Below are positions 1 to 8,020 of a stretch of 13,088 nucleotides of DNA, one piece after another. The translations under genes were made by a program, and so were the position numbers. Position 1 is the stretch's first letter. Every line of letters begins with the position of its first letter. Source of the stretch: Bacillota bacterium (GTDB lineage: Bacteria > Bacillota > Clostridia > Lachnospirales > Cellulosilyticaceae). The DNA is taken from contig JAEXBC010000208.1 of the NCBI GenBank assembly GCA_023457875.1, positions 1 through 13,088 on the forward strand. The letters run 5' to 3'. The notes below the pieces were generated by a model, which saw nothing but the letters and a program-made list of their open reading frames with translations, was not told the DNA's origin and did no database searches.

Positions 1-959
1 GGGTCAGTCATAATCTTAAATGCAAGAGCAGCAAATGGTTCTTCATCAGATGAATGTTTCTCCATTTCTTCTCCTGTATCAGGATCAACACCTTTAATAG
101 CTGGGATATCAGTTGGTGCTGGCATAAATTCTACGATAGCATCAAGTAACTTTTGTACCCCTTTATTCTTGTACGCAGAACCACAAAGTACTGGGATAAT
201 TTGTACATTAATAACAGCTTTTCTTAAGGCAACACGAAGTTCTTCTTCAAAAACTTCTTCACCTTCAAGGTATTTCATCATTAAATCTTCATCAGTTTCG
301 CAAATAGCTTCAATCATCTCACCACGATACTGCTCAGCTAACTCGGCCATATCGGCTGGGATTTCTTGTTCTTCAATTTCTTTACCTAAATCGTCTTTGT
401 AGATGAATGCTTTGTTCTTGAATAAGTCAATTACTCCAACAAAGTCTTCTTCTGCACCGATTGGTAATTCAATAGGAATCGCATTTGCGCCTAATCTCTC
501 TCTCATCATGCCTACTGCCTTTAAAAAGTCAGCACCCATGATATCCATTTTATTTACAAACGCCATACGTGGTACATGGTATTTATCAGCTTGACGCCAT
601 ACAGTCTCAGACTGTGGTTCAACGCCGCCCTTTGCACAAAATACGCCTACTGCGCTATCAAGTACACGTAGTGAACGTTCAACTTCTACAGTAAAGTCAA
701 CGTGTCCAGGAGTATCAATAATATTGATACGGTTATTTAACCAGAAACAAGTTGTAGCAGCTGATGTGATAGTGATACCACGTTCTTGCTCTTGTTCCAT
801 CCAGTCCATAGTAGCTCCACCTTCATGAGTTTCCCCAATTTTGTGATTTCTACCTGTATAGAAAAGGATACGTTCTGTAAGAGTTGTTTTACCTGCATCG
901 ATATGAGCCATAATACCAATATTTCTAGTACGCTCAAGTGGATATTCTCTTCCTGACAA
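1..959 (-). CDS. fusA: Elongation factor G, N-terminal part (gene runs off the left edge)
   Basis: EF-G is the cytoplasmic GTPase that drives tRNA-mRNA translocation on the ribosome. The 319 complete codons visible cover the G domain and the start of domain II. GTPase motifs are clear: P-loop AHIDAGKTT at residues 18-26, switch I RGITI around 60-64, DTPGH at 82-86, NKMD at 136-139 and CGSA near 259-262. The EF-G-specific G' insertion lies between about residues 160 and 250. The start is taken as TTG at 957-959: an AGGAGG Shine-Dalgarno sits 7 nt upstream, an in-frame TAA lies just before it, and the protein then begins [20 protein letters not shown], matching the family start. The first in-frame ATG (residue 17) would cut into the P-loop. 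The gene is last in the visible str operon, 27 nt after rpsG. Domains III-V lie outside the window, so fusidic-acid positions cannot be judged. Identification is very secure. Confidence 0.97.
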   Translation of the reverse strand, partial: MSGREYPLERTRNIGIMAHIDAGKTTLTERILFYTGRNHKIGETHEGGATMDWMEQEQERGITITSAATTCFWLNNRINIIDTPGHVDFTVEVERSLRVLDSAVGVFCAKGGVEPQSETVWRQADKYHVPRMAFVNKMDIMGADFLKAVGMMRERLGANAIPIELPIGAEEDFVGVIDLFKNKAFIYKDDLGKEIEEQEIPADMAELAEQYRGEMIEAICETDEDLMMKYLEGEEVFEEELRVALRKAVINVQIIPVLCGSAYKNKGVQKLLDAIVEFMPAPTDIPAIKGVDPDTGEEMEKHSSDEEPFAALAFKIMTD

Positions 960-986
960 GGTATTTCCTCCTTTAAATTAAATAGC

Positions 987-1457
987 CTACCATCTGTAGT
1001 GAGCAAATGCTCTGTTTGCTTCTGCCATTTTGTGTGTATCTTCTTTTTTCTTAACTGCTCCACCTGTGTTATTAAGTGCGTCTAATAACTCAGCTGCAAG
1101 AGCTTCAGTTGTGGTTTTTTCTCCACGTTTACGTGTGTGAATAGTTAACCAACGAAGTCCTAATGTTTGTCGTCTTTCTGGACGAACTTCCATAGGTACT
1201 TGGTAAGTAGCACCTCCTACACGACGTGCTTTTACTTCTAATACAGGCATTATATTTTCTAAAGCTTCTTGGAAAACTTCTAGTGCTGGTCTGTCTGTTT
1301 TCTCTGCAATGATGTCAAATGCACCATATACTATTTTTTGAGCTTTTCCTCTTTTACCGTCAAGCATAATATTGTTAATAAGCTTTGTTACTAACTTGCT
1401 GTTGTAAAGTGGATCTGCTAATACGTCTCTTTTTGCTATATGTCCTTTACGTGGCAC
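987..1457 (-). CDS. rpsG: 30S ribosomal protein S7
   Basis: S7 (156 residues, the usual bacterial length) nucleates assembly of the 30S head by binding the 3' domain of 16S rRNA, and contacts mRNA and tRNA near the E site. The protein begins [20 protein letters not shown], carries the beta-hairpin segment [20 protein letters not shown] at residues 78-97, and ends in the typical [10 protein letters not shown]. The start codon is GTG (1455-1457), preceded by a strong AAGGAGGG ribosome binding site; there is no competing ATG. It lies between rpsL (140-nt spacer) and fusA (27-nt spacer) in the classic str operon order. In E. coli S7 represses its own operon by binding the rpsL-rpsG intercistronic mRNA. 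Whether that happens here is unknown, but this spacer is long and contains small hairpins. Confidence 0.98.
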   Translation of the reverse strand: MPRKGHIAKRDVLADPLYNSKLVTKLINNIMLDGKRGKAQKIVYGAFDIIAEKTDRPALEVFQEALENIMPVLEVKARRVGGATYQVPMEVRPERRQTLGLRWLTIHTRKRGEKTTTEALAAELLDALNNTGGAVKKKEDTHKMAEANRAFAHYRW

Positions 1458-1597
1458 GGTCTTCCCTCCTTAACTAATTTCGCATGAAATATCATCGGTA
1501 CTCGTCCTCAAATGAGGATCGTGCGTGCCCATTCATCTATTTAAAATCTGATTTAACAGTTTTTTATCGGAAGTTGGGCACCAATTAATTTCTTGGA
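1458..1597 (-). other. rpsL-rpsG intercistronic spacer with small hairpins
   Basis: This 140-nt spacer is long for an str operon. On the transcribed (minus) strand it contains two short perfect hairpins. One has 6-bp arms TCCTCA/TGAGGA around a 2-nt loop (1505-1518). The other has 5-bp arms ATTTC/GAAAT around a 4-nt loop (1477-1490), ending a few nt before the rpsG Shine-Dalgarno at 1464-1471. No T-tract follows either, so they are not terminators. A translational control site is possible by analogy with the E. coli S7 site, but the sequence alone does not show it. Confidence 0.35.
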
Positions 1598-2017
1598 TTA
1601 TTTTTTAACTTTTGGTTTCTTAGCACCGTATTTTGAACGAGCTTGATTTCTCTTCGCAACACCTGCTGTATCGAGAGTACCACGGATAATATGGTAACGA
1701 GTACCTGGTAAGTCTTTTACTCTACCTCCGCGGATTAAAACTACACTATGCTCTTGAAGGTTATGACCTTCACCTGGAATGTAAGCTGTTACTTCAATCC
1801 CGTTTGTTAAACGAACTCTGGCGATCTTACGAAGCGCTGAGTTAGGTTTCTTAGGTGTAGCTGTCTTAACTGCTGTACAAACACCTCTTTTTTGTGGTGA
1901 AGAGATATCTGTAGGTCGTTTTCTTAAAGAGTTAAACCCTTTTTGCAACGCTGGCGCAGTTGACTTTTTCTCAATTTCTTTTCTGCCTTTACGAACTAAT
2001 TGGTTAAATGTAGGCAT
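1598..2017 (-). CDS. rpsL: 30S ribosomal protein S12
   Basis: S12 lies at the 30S decoding centre and helps control accuracy. The 139-residue protein begins [20 protein letters not shown] and has the longer form common in Bacillota, about 15 residues longer than the E. coli protein. The two streptomycin-relevant loops are intact. [11 protein letters not shown] is at residues 54-64, with Lys56 equivalent to the classic E. coli Lys42/43. [10 protein letters not shown] is at 96-105, with Lys101 equivalent to Lys87/88 and Asp102 equivalent to the residue methylthiolated in E. coli. No common streptomycin-resistance substitution is visible. The ATG at 2015-2017 follows AGGAGGAGGTGCCAGA, a strong ribosome binding site that begins inside the stop codon of the upstream L7Ae-like gene, suggesting translational coupling. 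The C-terminus is Lys-rich (KKPKVKK). Confidence 0.98.
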   Translation of the reverse strand: MPTFNQLVRKGRKEIEKKSTAPALQKGFNSLRKRPTDISSPQKRGVCTAVKTATPKKPNSALRKIARVRLTNGIEVTAYIPGEGHNLQEHSVVLIRGGRVKDLPGTRYHIIRGTLDTAGVAKRNQARSKYGAKKPKVKK

Positions 2018-2032
2018 TCTGGCACCTCCTCC

Positions 2033-2275
2033 TTACGCGATAATTGCTGCTACTGCAGTTTTTACTTCAATGTTACATTTTTCGCCCAGTTCTTTCATCG
2101 TTTCAATGAATTCAACCTGGACACCTTTTGCTTTTGCAAGCTCTACCACCTGACCTGTAACTTTGTCATCGGCATCTTTAGCGACAAACACAACCTTTAC
2201 AGCATTTTTTTCAAGATGCTTTATCGTTTGTTTTGTCCCTACAATTTGAATAGTGTCTTTTATATCGTACAACAT
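2033..2275 (-). CDS. rplGB: L7Ae-like kink-turn RNA-binding protein (YbxF/RplGB type)
   Basis: This small protein of the L7Ae/L30e/S12e/Gadd45 superfamily resembles B. subtilis YbxF, which occupies the same position between rpoC and rpsL. YbxF binds kink-turn RNA in vitro and is reported as ribosome-associated; its cellular role is not settled. Visible family features are the GTKQTIK segment at residues 13-19 on the RNA-binding face, the central KVVFVAKDADDKVT strand-turn, and the C-terminal CNIEVKTAVAAIIA. The start is taken as ATG at 2273-2275, giving 80 residues beginning MLYDIKDTIQIVG. It has a GAGGGGG ribosome binding site directly upstream and matches the usual family length. The frame stays open to 2317, but those extra codons lack a binding site and lie at or before the predicted transcription start. 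It is the first gene of the str operon and is separated from rpsL by 15 nt. Confidence 0.9.
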   Translation of the reverse strand: MLYDIKDTIQIVGTKQTIKHLEKNAVKVVFVAKDADDKVTGQVVELAKAKGVQVEFIETMKELGEKCNIEVKTAVAAIIA

Positions 2276-2323
2276 AAATCCCCCTCTAGGTTCATTTTTA
2301 TGCATACCATCACACACTGAACA

Positions 2324-2352
2324 AGTTTATCATTATTGGTGTGAACTGTCAA
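2324..2352 (-). promoter_or_regulatory. Promoter of the str operon (rplGB-rpsL-rpsG-fusA)
   Basis: On the minus strand a perfect -35 TTGACA (2347-2352) is separated by exactly 17 nt from a -10 TAAACT (2324-2329, four of six consensus positions), which is preceded by an extended -10 TGA. Transcription would begin near 2317, about 42 nt before the rplGB start codon. Its position between a terminator (2496-2543) and the first str gene supports its being the operon promoter. Confidence 0.75.
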
Positions 2353-2495
2353 GACGTATTTTTATTGCTAACTTTCTGTTTAGTAATTGCAACTATCTAT
2401 TGGTAAGAGAAGCTAAAAATATTCGAGTCTTTTTACCTTTTGTTATAAAGTCGTAAGTTCTATTGTATAAATCATCTATGGGATACATAAAACAA

Positions 2496-2543
2496 AAAAG
2501 TGTAAATATGTACTTAATTATTTAAGTCTACATTTACACTTTT
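2496..2543 (-). terminator. Rho-independent terminator after the flavoprotein gene
   Basis: Perfect 12-bp arms AAAAGTGTAAAT (2496-2507) and ATTTACACTTTT (2532-2543) enclose an inner hairpin ACTTAA/TTAAGT (2512-2527). On the minus strand the stem runs into TTTTTTGTTTT, so it would end the transcript of the flavoprotein gene before the str promoter. The stem is AT-rich and nearly symmetric, so some activity on the plus strand is also possible. Confidence 0.75.
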
Positions 2544-2714
2544 ATCACCAATAGCATTTTTTATTTAATTTGCTGTTGGTTTGTTTTATCTTTAATTATC
2601 TTTATTTATCTTTATTTATGTTGCTTTCTATTAATATTATCTCTCATAGCATAGTATAATCATAGCTTACTTCATTTATAAAGACTATTGATATGTACTA
2701 TATCCTTTTATTCA
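2544..2714. other. AT-rich intergenic stretch with imperfect hairpin
   Basis: With the terminator and promoter to its left, this completes the 439-nt gap (2276-2714) between the str operon and the flavoprotein gene. It holds an imperfect inverted repeat, ACCAATAGCA (2547-2556) with TGCTGTTGGT (2571-2580), that pairs fully on plus-strand RNA if one G-U is allowed. T-rich sequence follows on that strand, but no plus-strand gene exists to need it. A 10-bp repeat follows (listed separately). I see no gene or convincing promoter in the rest. Confidence 0.4.
2581..2620. repeat. 10-bp tandem repeat, about four degenerate units
   Basis: Consecutive decamers read ttgttttatc, tttaattatc, tttatttatc and tttatttatg. 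The last three differ from each other at one position each, while the first is more diverged. The period of 10 nt is close to one helical turn. The minus strand is purine-rich. It lies in the 3' region of the flavoprotein transcript, before its terminator. No function can be read from the sequence. Confidence 0.6.
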
Positions 2715-3149
2715 TTAAAGTTGTATTTTATCTTTGGGCTCAAAATTGCTTTGCATGGTCCATGTGGTTGCCTGCGCATTTTTCAGTCTTATTACACCAA
2801 GCCTTTCTTTAAGATTATCAAATTTACCCTGCTCATCCCAGTCTCTTAAAAACTGTCGTGTGGGATGGCTAATAATCTCTACTTTGAGTGCATCATCCTC
2901 TACGATCTCCAGTTCTCCCGTAACACGTACCTGCATTCCTTTTTGAAAATCATTAAAGCAAATCTCTACTTTCGGATTTTCCTTAATCTGCTTATAAACA
3001 TCTTTTTGTGTATCTACATGCAAAATGATGCCATTCTCGTCTGCCTTATAAAGTAGTACCCCTCTTACTCTAGGTTGATCATTTTGGGTAGTTGCCAAAA
3101 AACATACTGGATTTTGTTGCAAAAGTGCATATATTACTTCCTTTTTCAC
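2715..3149 (-). CDS. Pyridoxamine 5'-phosphate oxidase-like FMN-binding protein
   Basis: A 144-residue protein of the split-barrel flavin-binding fold (pyridoxamine 5'-phosphate oxidase-related). The N-terminal VCFLATTQNDQPRVRGVLLY (residues 15-34) is the typical opening of this fold. It is followed by GIILHVDTQKDVYKQIKENP and the barrel strand MQVRVTGELEIVEDD. Members bind FMN or related cofactors; small stand-alone ones like this are usually not the vitamin B6 biosynthetic enzyme, and the substrate cannot be read from sequence. No signal peptide or membrane segment is visible, so it is likely cytoplasmic. The start is GTG (3147-3149), 8 nt after AGGAGG; the nearby ATG at 3154-3156 is out of frame and too close to that site. 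It lies 125 nt downstream of the AraC-type gene on the same strand and may be co-transcribed with it or controlled by it. Family assignment is fairly secure; function is unknown. Confidence 0.85.
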   Translation of the reverse strand: MKKEVIYALLQQNPVCFLATTQNDQPRVRGVLLYKADENGIILHVDTQKDVYKQIKENPKVEICFNDFQKGMQVRVTGELEIVEDDALKVEIISHPTRQFLRDWDEQGKFDNLKERLGVIRLKNAQATTWTMQSNFEPKDKIQL

Positions 3150-3274
3150 TTTTCATTCCTCCTCTTTTGATTTTTAATTAGCTTATCAGAGAAATGCTGT
3201 CGTCGCTTTCATAATCCTATTTATTTCTTTTAGTATTCTGCCAACACCTAACTGAGTTAATCCTATTATGAAGC

Positions 3275-4150
3275 CTATAAATAGTTATTTTGATATTCAC
3301 TTGGGGTAATCAGACAATGTTTTAGAAAACAAGTTGCAAAATAGGAAGGTGTATTAAAGCCACAAGCTATAGAAACATCCGTCACACTATGCGTGTTATC
3401 CTTTAGGAGCTTCTTAGCTTTTTCAATCCTTATCTTCATCAAATACTCCATCGGTGAATGCCCTGTTTCTTTTTTAAATAAGTGGATAAAATAGGATTCC
3501 GATAAATTAATGAGTTGGGCAAGGTATGCATTGGTTATCCTTTTTGAAAAATTTTGCTCCATATAATTAATGGCAGATTCTATTTCCGTTCTTTGAACCA
3601 ATTCATCTGTATCCACCTTAACACAGTTAAGTCCCCTAATAAGTTGATGTGTGATAAGAAGAGCAAGGCTTTCTAAAATCTGTTTTTTACCCTTACTATT
3701 ATTTTGGTATTCTTCCATAAACGCCTTAAGTAAAAACATGATATCTTTATGAACCAAGAACTGCCACCAGCAGTAAGAATCTATATTCGTCACGTCATAT
3801 GCTTTTATTTGCTCTTCAAAATAATTTTTGTCAATACACACTGCTATGTATCTTACAAAGGAATCTCCTATCGGCTCTTCATGTTCCACCTGAGGAGAAA
3901 ATGCAGCTGCAAAATAATGATTGGGCTTTATTTCTATAGAAATAGGTATATTATGCTGATCATTAGAAAAATATATGATGAAAGAATATCCAGGATGAGT
4001 ATGCCTAGGTCTTATGGCATATTGACAAAAGCCTACACTAGGCGCAAACAAAACCATATGTTCTGATATATAACTCTCTACATATCTTAAATCATCCTCT
4101 GTAATCTCTCCTGTAAGTGCTCTAATTATTTTCAGTTCATTTTCATTCAT
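3275..4150 (-). CDS. AraC/XylS-family transcriptional regulator
   Basis: A 291-residue protein with the two-part layout of AraC regulators. The N-terminal region carries IRPRHTHPGYSFIIYF (about residues 47-62), resembling the histidine-bearing start of a cupin-type ligand-binding domain. The C-terminal domain has two helix-turn-helix units. The first is around NAYLAQLINLSESYFIHLFK (207-226), followed by the linker SPMEYLMKIRIEKAKKLL. The second is around SVTDVSIACGFNTPSYFATC (255-274), ending TPSEYQNNYL. The signature is well kept. The ATG at 4148-4150 is chosen; a GTG two codons upstream (4154-4156) is equally open. The only Shine-Dalgarno is a weak GGATG, so modest expression is expected. 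It sits just after the rpoC terminator and upstream of the flavoprotein gene, which is a plausible target. The effector is unknown. The gene is not a usual member of the rpoC-str neighbourhood. Confidence 0.92.
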   Translation of the reverse strand: MNENELKIIRALTGEITEDDLRYVESYISEHMVLFAPSVGFCQYAIRPRHTHPGYSFIIYFSNDQHNIPISIEIKPNHYFAAAFSPQVEHEEPIGDSFVRYIAVCIDKNYFEEQIKAYDVTNIDSYCWWQFLVHKDIMFLLKAFMEEYQNNSKGKKQILESLALLITHQLIRGLNCVKVDTDELVQRTEIESAINYMEQNFSKRITNAYLAQLINLSESYFIHLFKKETGHSPMEYLMKIRIEKAKKLLKDNTHSVTDVSIACGFNTPSYFATCFLKHCLITPSEYQNNYL

Positions 4151-4172
4151 ATTCACACATCCATTTTTATTC

Positions 4173-4193
4173 TTATTTCATTGTTATTTCATT
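4173..4193. repeat. 11-bp-spaced direct repeat upstream of the AraC gene
   Basis: TTATTTCATT occurs at 4173-4182 and again at 4184-4193, one helical turn apart, in the leader of the AraC-type gene. AraC-family proteins bind direct repeats, so this could be an autoregulatory site, but the region is low-complexity A/T and the repeat may be chance. Confidence 0.3.
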
Positions 4194-4288
4194 TTTCACT
4201 ATTACCTACTTTTTGAATGACTTGTATCCCTAGCATTTCATAAAAGCATTCTTTGATTTAAGTGGGAAATGATTCGTTTCTTTTCTTC

Positions 4289-4316
4289 ATATTAACATAT
4301 TATTATGAAAATACAA
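4289..4316 (-). promoter_or_regulatory. Candidate promoter for the AraC/flavoprotein unit
   Basis: On the minus strand TTGTAT (4311-4316) lies 16 nt before TAATAT (4289-4294). Both boxes are weak matches. It falls immediately after the rpoC terminator hairpin and about 140 nt before the AraC-type start codon. Such AT-rich DNA contains many chance matches, so this is tentative. Confidence 0.3.
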
Positions 4317-4321
4317 TATAA

Positions 4322-4360
4322 TACCCCCTTCTACTAAGGAAGCTCCTTGCAGAAGGGGGT
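4322..4360 (-). terminator. Rho-independent terminator after rpoC
   Basis: On the minus strand, 8 nt after the rpoC stop codon, 11-bp perfect arms TACCCCCTTCT/AGAAGGGGGTA enclose a second hairpin AAGGA-GCT-TCCTT. TTATATTGTATTTT follows. The stem is GC-rich and stable, and would end the rpoBC transcript and isolate it from the AraC-type gene and the str operon. Confidence 0.88.
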
Positions 4361-4368
4361 ACTGGGAT

Positions 4369-7300
4369 TTATTCGTTTATCATTTCAATGTCTAATTTAC
4401 GGTATCTATCCATACCCGTTCCGGCAGGAATAAGCTTACCAATAATAACATTTTCCTTAAGACCAATAAGTGGGTCTGTTTTTCCTTTAATAGCGGCTTC
4501 TGTAAGAACCTTTGTGGTTTCTTGGAAAGAAGCTGCTGATAAGAAGGATTCTGTTGCAAGAGAGGCTTTTGTAATACCAAGTAGTACATTTTTTCCTACC
4601 GCTGGCTCTAAGCCTTCTTCTACTACTTTCTTATTCACATCTTCATATTCTAGAATGTCAATAGAGCTTCCTGGAAGTAGTCCAGTATCACCACTATCTT
4701 CAATCTTAACCTTCTTAAGCATTTGTCTAACGATAACTTCAATATGCTTATCGTTGATATCAACACCTTGAAGGCGATATACACGTTGAACCTCTTGAAT
4801 CATATAGTGTTGTACACCGATGATACCCTTAACTTTAAGAATATCATGTGGATTAACACTACCTTCTGTAAGCTCATCTCCAGCTTCTACATACATATCA
4901 TCTTGTACTTTAATTCTAGAACCATAAGGAATAACATAGGATTTTACGTTGCCTGTTTCATTATCAGTAACGGTAACCTCACGTTTTTTCTTATTATCGG
5001 TAATGGTTACGACGCCATTGATTTCAGAAATAATTGCAAGACCTTTTGGTTTACGTGCCTCAAATAACTCTTCGACACGAGGAAGACCTTGAGTAATATC
5101 ATCTCCCGCAATACCACCAGTATGGAAGGTACGCATTGTAAGCTGTGTACCTGGCTCACCGATTGATTGAGCAGCAATGATACCAACAGATTCACCAATT
5201 CTTACTTGATTACCAGATGACATATTGGCACCGTAACATTTAGCACAAACACCTATCTTAGATTTGCATCTAAGCACATTTCGGATACGTACTTTTTCAA
5301 TACCAATACTTTCAATATACTCTGCTTTATTTGGTGAAATCATTTTGTTCTCTTCTACAATCACTTCACCTGTCTCAGGATGAATAATTGCCTCGGCAGT
5401 TACACGACCTGATAAACGTTCATGTAATGGTTCAATCACTTCAGAGCCATCTTTATATGCAGATACCCACATACCTGGAATTGGCTCATCTGGTGTATGC
5501 TCATGACAATCTTCCTCACGAATAATAACATCTTGTGATACGTCAACAAGACGACGTGTAAGGTAACCAGAGTCAGCTGTACGAAGTGCTGTATCGGCAA
5601 GTCCTTTACGCGCACCATGGGCTGAAATAAAGTATTCAAGTACTGAAAGACCTTCACGGAAGTTCGCTTTAATAGGAAGCTCGATTGTACGACCTGATGT
5701 AGACGCCATCAATCCACGCATACCTGCTAACTGTTTAATCTGGTTAGTAGAACCACGGGCACCAGAGTGTGCCATCATGTAAATATTATTATATTTACCA
5801 AGGTTAGCAAGAAGTGCCTTTGTAATCTTATCATTCGCTTTATTCCAGGCTTGAATAACTTTGTTATAACGTTCTTCATCTGTCATAAGACCACGTCTGA
5901 AAAGTTTAGTTACATGATCAACTTCTGCTTGCGCTTCATCTAGTAAGCTTTGTTTTTGCTCTGGAACAACCATATCTGATACTGATACAGTAAGGGAACC
6001 TCTTGTTGAGAACTTGTAACCTAAGTCCTTAACATTATCAAGGAATATTGCTGTTTCAGTAGCGCCATGGGTATTAATACATTTTTTAATGATCTTACCT
6101 AGTTCCTTCTTGCCAACTAAGAAATCAACTTCATATTTAAATCTATTTTCTTCCTTAGTTCTATCTACAAACCCAAGATCTTGCGGCATGATTTCATTGA
6201 AAATGATACGTCCAACTGTGGCATCTGTAAGACCTACGTACTCAACTCCATCCACCATAACACTGCGGCGTACTTTAATTGGTGCATGAAGTGTCACTAC
6301 TTTATTATCATAAGCAAGTAATGCTTCTTTCTCGTCATGGAAAACCTTTCCTGAACCAATTTGGCATTTCTTCCAAACTACTGTTCCATCTTCCTTAGTA
6401 ACTTGGTAAGCTTCATCCTTATCAGTAAGTGTTCCCATTTCTTCTTCTTTAAGGTATTCTTCATCATCTTTTTTAAGTGTTAAATAGTAAGTTCCAAGTA
6501 CCATATCCTGTGATGGAACAGCAACTGGTGCCCCATCAGAAGGTTTAAGAAGATTATTAGGTGCTAAAAGTAAGAATCTACATTCAGCCTGTGCTTCAAC
6601 AGATAAAGGAACGTGAACCGCCATCTGGTCACCGTCAAAGTCCGCATTATATGCTGTACATACAAGTGGATGAAGTTTGATAGCACGACCTTCTACTAGA
6701 ATCGGTTCAAAAGCTTGAATACCAAGTCTATGAAGTGTAGGGGCACGGTTCAGCATAACAGGATGCTCTTTAATAACATCTTCTAATATATCCCAAACTT
6801 GAGGTTGTAATCTTTCTATCATGTGTTTAGCATTCTTGATATTATGAGCAATACCATCAGATACTAACTTCTTCATAACAAAAGGCTTAAACAATTCAAT
6901 AGCCATTTCTTTAGGAAGGCCGCATTGATAAATCTTAAGACTTGGTCCAACTACGATAACTGAACGACCTGAGTAGTCAACACGTTTACCTAATAAGTTT
7001 TGACGGAAACGACCTGATTTACCTTTGAGCATATCAGAAAGTGATTTTAGTGGTCTGTTACCAGGGCCTGTTACAGGTTTACCACGACGACCATTATCTA
7101 TAAGTGAGTCAACCGCTTCTTGTAACATACGTTTTTCATTTCTTACAATGATATTAGGAGCCCCCAAATCAAGTAATCTCTTAAGACGATTATTACGGTT
7201 AATAACTCTCCTATATAAATCATTAAGGTCTGATGTTGCAAAACGACCTCCATCAAGCTGAATCATTGGTCTAAGGTCAGGTGGAAGTACAGGAACAACG

Positions 7301-7998
7301 TCCATGATCATCCATTCAGGCTTATTTTCGGATAAGCGGAATGCTTCAATTACTTCAAGACGTTTGATAACACGTATTCTTTTTTGTCCAGTTGTAGTTT
7401 TAAGTTGTTCTTTAAGCTCTGCACTTTCTTTTTCTAAGTCAATATCAGAAAGCAACTTTTTAATAGCTTCAGCACCCATCTCAGCGACAAATGCACCTGG
7501 GCCATATTTTTCTTCTGCTTCTCTGTATTCTTTTTCACCCAAGATTTCTTTATACTCAAGTCCAGTATCTTTTGGATCTAATACGATGTAAGCTGCGAAG
7601 TATAAAATCTTCTCAAGTTTACCAGGTGTAATGTCTAGGATAAGACCCATTCTACTTGGAATACCTTTAAAGTACCAAATATGAGATACTGGGGCAGCAA
7701 GTTCAATATGCCCCATTCTCTCACGTCTAACCTTAGCTTTTGTAACCTCTACGCCACATCGATCACAAATGACACCTTTATACCTAATTCTCTTATACTT
7801 TCCACAGTGACACTCCCAATCTTTACTAGGTCCAAAGATTTTTTCACAGAAAAGTCCATCTCTTTCTGGTCGCTGTGTACGGTAATTAATTGTTTCTGGT
7901 TTTTTTACTTCTCCTCGTGACCACTCGCGGATTTTTTCAGGGGAAGCCAATCCTATCTTTATTTGTTCAAAGAAGATAGCTTGATCCATGTTTGACAT
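4369..7998 (-). CDS. rpoC: DNA-directed RNA polymerase subunit beta'
   Basis: Beta' (1209 residues, typical of Bacillota) forms the clamp and catalytic half of RNA polymerase. Visible elements in order: zinc-binding domain Cys63, Cys65, Cys78, Cys81 (CHCGKYK...CDRCG); the lid/rudder region around 235-345; catalytic [12 protein letters not shown] at 451-462 with Mg-binding Asp453, Asp455 and Asp457; [18 protein letters not shown] near 747-764; bridge helix around 780-815; second zinc site Cys831, Cys911, Cys918, Cys921; trigger loop around 930-970 including [12 protein letters not shown]. All key residues are present and there is no large insertion. The start is ATG at 7996-7998, 8 nt after AAGGGAG, giving [17 protein letters not shown]. 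An in-frame ATG 18 nt upstream (8014-8016) would place that binding site inside the coding sequence. It follows rpoB by 22 nt and must be co-transcribed with it. Confidence 0.99.
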   Translation of the reverse strand: MSNMDQAIFFEQIKIGLASPEKIREWSRGEVKKPETINYRTQRPERDGLFCEKIFGPSKDWECHCGKYKRIRYKGVICDRCGVEVTKAKVRRERMGHIELAAPVSHIWYFKGIPSRMGLILDITPGKLEKILYFAAYIVLDPKDTGLEYKEILGEKEYREAEEKYGPGAFVAEMGAEAIKKLLSDIDLEKESAELKEQLKTTTGQKRIRVIKRLEVIEAFRLSENKPEWMIMDVVPVLPPDLRPMIQLDGGRFATSDLNDLYRRVINRNNRLKRLLDLGAPNIIVRNEKRMLQEAVDSLIDNGRRGKPVTGPGNRPLKSLSDMLKGKSGRFRQNLLGKRVDYSGRSVIVVGPSLKIYQCGLPKEMAIELFKPFVMKKLVSDGIAHNIKNAKHMIERLQPQVWDILEDVIKEHPVMLNRAPTLHRLGIQAFEPILVEGRAIKLHPLVCTAYNADFDGDQMAVHVPLSVEAQAECRFLLLAPNNLLKPSDGAPVAVPSQDMVLGTYYLTLKKDDEEYLKEEEMGTLTDKDEAYQVTKEDGTVVWKKCQIGSGKVFHDEKEALLAYDNKVVTLHAPIKVRRSVMVDGVEYVGLTDATVGRIIFNEIMPQDLGFVDRTKEENRFKYEVDFLVGKKELGKIIKKCINTHGATETAIFLDNVKDLGYKFSTRGSLTVSVSDMVVPEQKQSLLDEAQAEVDHVTKLFRRGLMTDEERYNKVIQAWNKANDKITKALLANLGKYNNIYMMAHSGARGSTNQIKQLAGMRGLMASTSGRTIELPIKANFREGLSVLEYFISAHGARKGLADTALRTADSGYLTRRLVDVSQDVIIREEDCHEHTPDEPIPGMWVSAYKDGSEVIEPLHERLSGRVTAEAIIHPETGEVIVEENKMISPNKAEYIESIGIEKVRIRNVLRCKSKIGVCAKCYGANMSSGNQVRIGESVGIIAAQSIGEPGTQLTMRTFHTGGIAGDDITQGLPRVEELFEARKPKGLAIISEINGVVTITDNKKKREVTVTDNETGNVKSYVIPYGSRIKVQDDMYVEAGDELTEGSVNPHDILKVKGIIGVQHYMIQEVQRVYRLQGVDINDKHIEVIVRQMLKKVKIEDSGDTGLLPGSSIDILEYEDVNKKVVEEGLEPAVGKNVLLGITKASLATESFLSAASFQETTKVLTEAAIKGKTDPLIGLKENVIIGKLIPAGTGMDRYRKLDIEMINE

Positions 7999-8020
7999 GC
8001 TATGCACTCCCTTCATACTT

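Noticed and set aside
737..1063. 108-codon open frame on the minus strand spanning the rpsG end and fusA start
   Set aside because: It is an alternative frame of rpsG and fusA. The real fusA frame through the same bases encodes the P-loop and DTPGH motifs from a TTG start with a good ribosome binding site.
2276..2317. 14-residue N-terminal extension of the L7Ae-like protein
   Set aside because: It has no ribosome binding site, exceeds the family length, and begins at the predicted transcription start, whereas GAGGGGG directly precedes the ATG at 2273-2275.
2000..2456. Two overlapping plus-strand open frames around the str promoter
   Set aside because: They are antisense to the L7Ae-like gene and the promoter, rich in Cys/Phe/His/Asn without any known motif, and lack ribosome binding sites.
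2581..2620. Short tandem repeat as a CRISPR remnant
   Set aside because: The units are 10 nt with no spacers, not symmetric, and there are no cas genes in the window.
2650..2670. TATAAT on the plus strand near 2651-2656 as a promoter
   Set aside because: There is no -35 box or extended -10 upstream, and no plus-strand gene downstream to be served.
4388..4771. 127-codon open frame on the plus strand inside rpoC
   Set aside because: It lies wholly antisense to conserved rpoC codons, has no ribosome binding site or recognisable domain, and has Ser/Ile/Phe-rich composition typical of antisense frames. The other plus-strand frames over rpoB, rpoC, rpsL and rplL were rejected for the same reason.
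7999..8016. Upstream ATG of rpoC adding six residues
   Set aside because: The only good ribosome binding site (AAGGGAG) lies inside this extension and is correctly spaced for the ATG at 7996-7998, which also gives the usual protein start.
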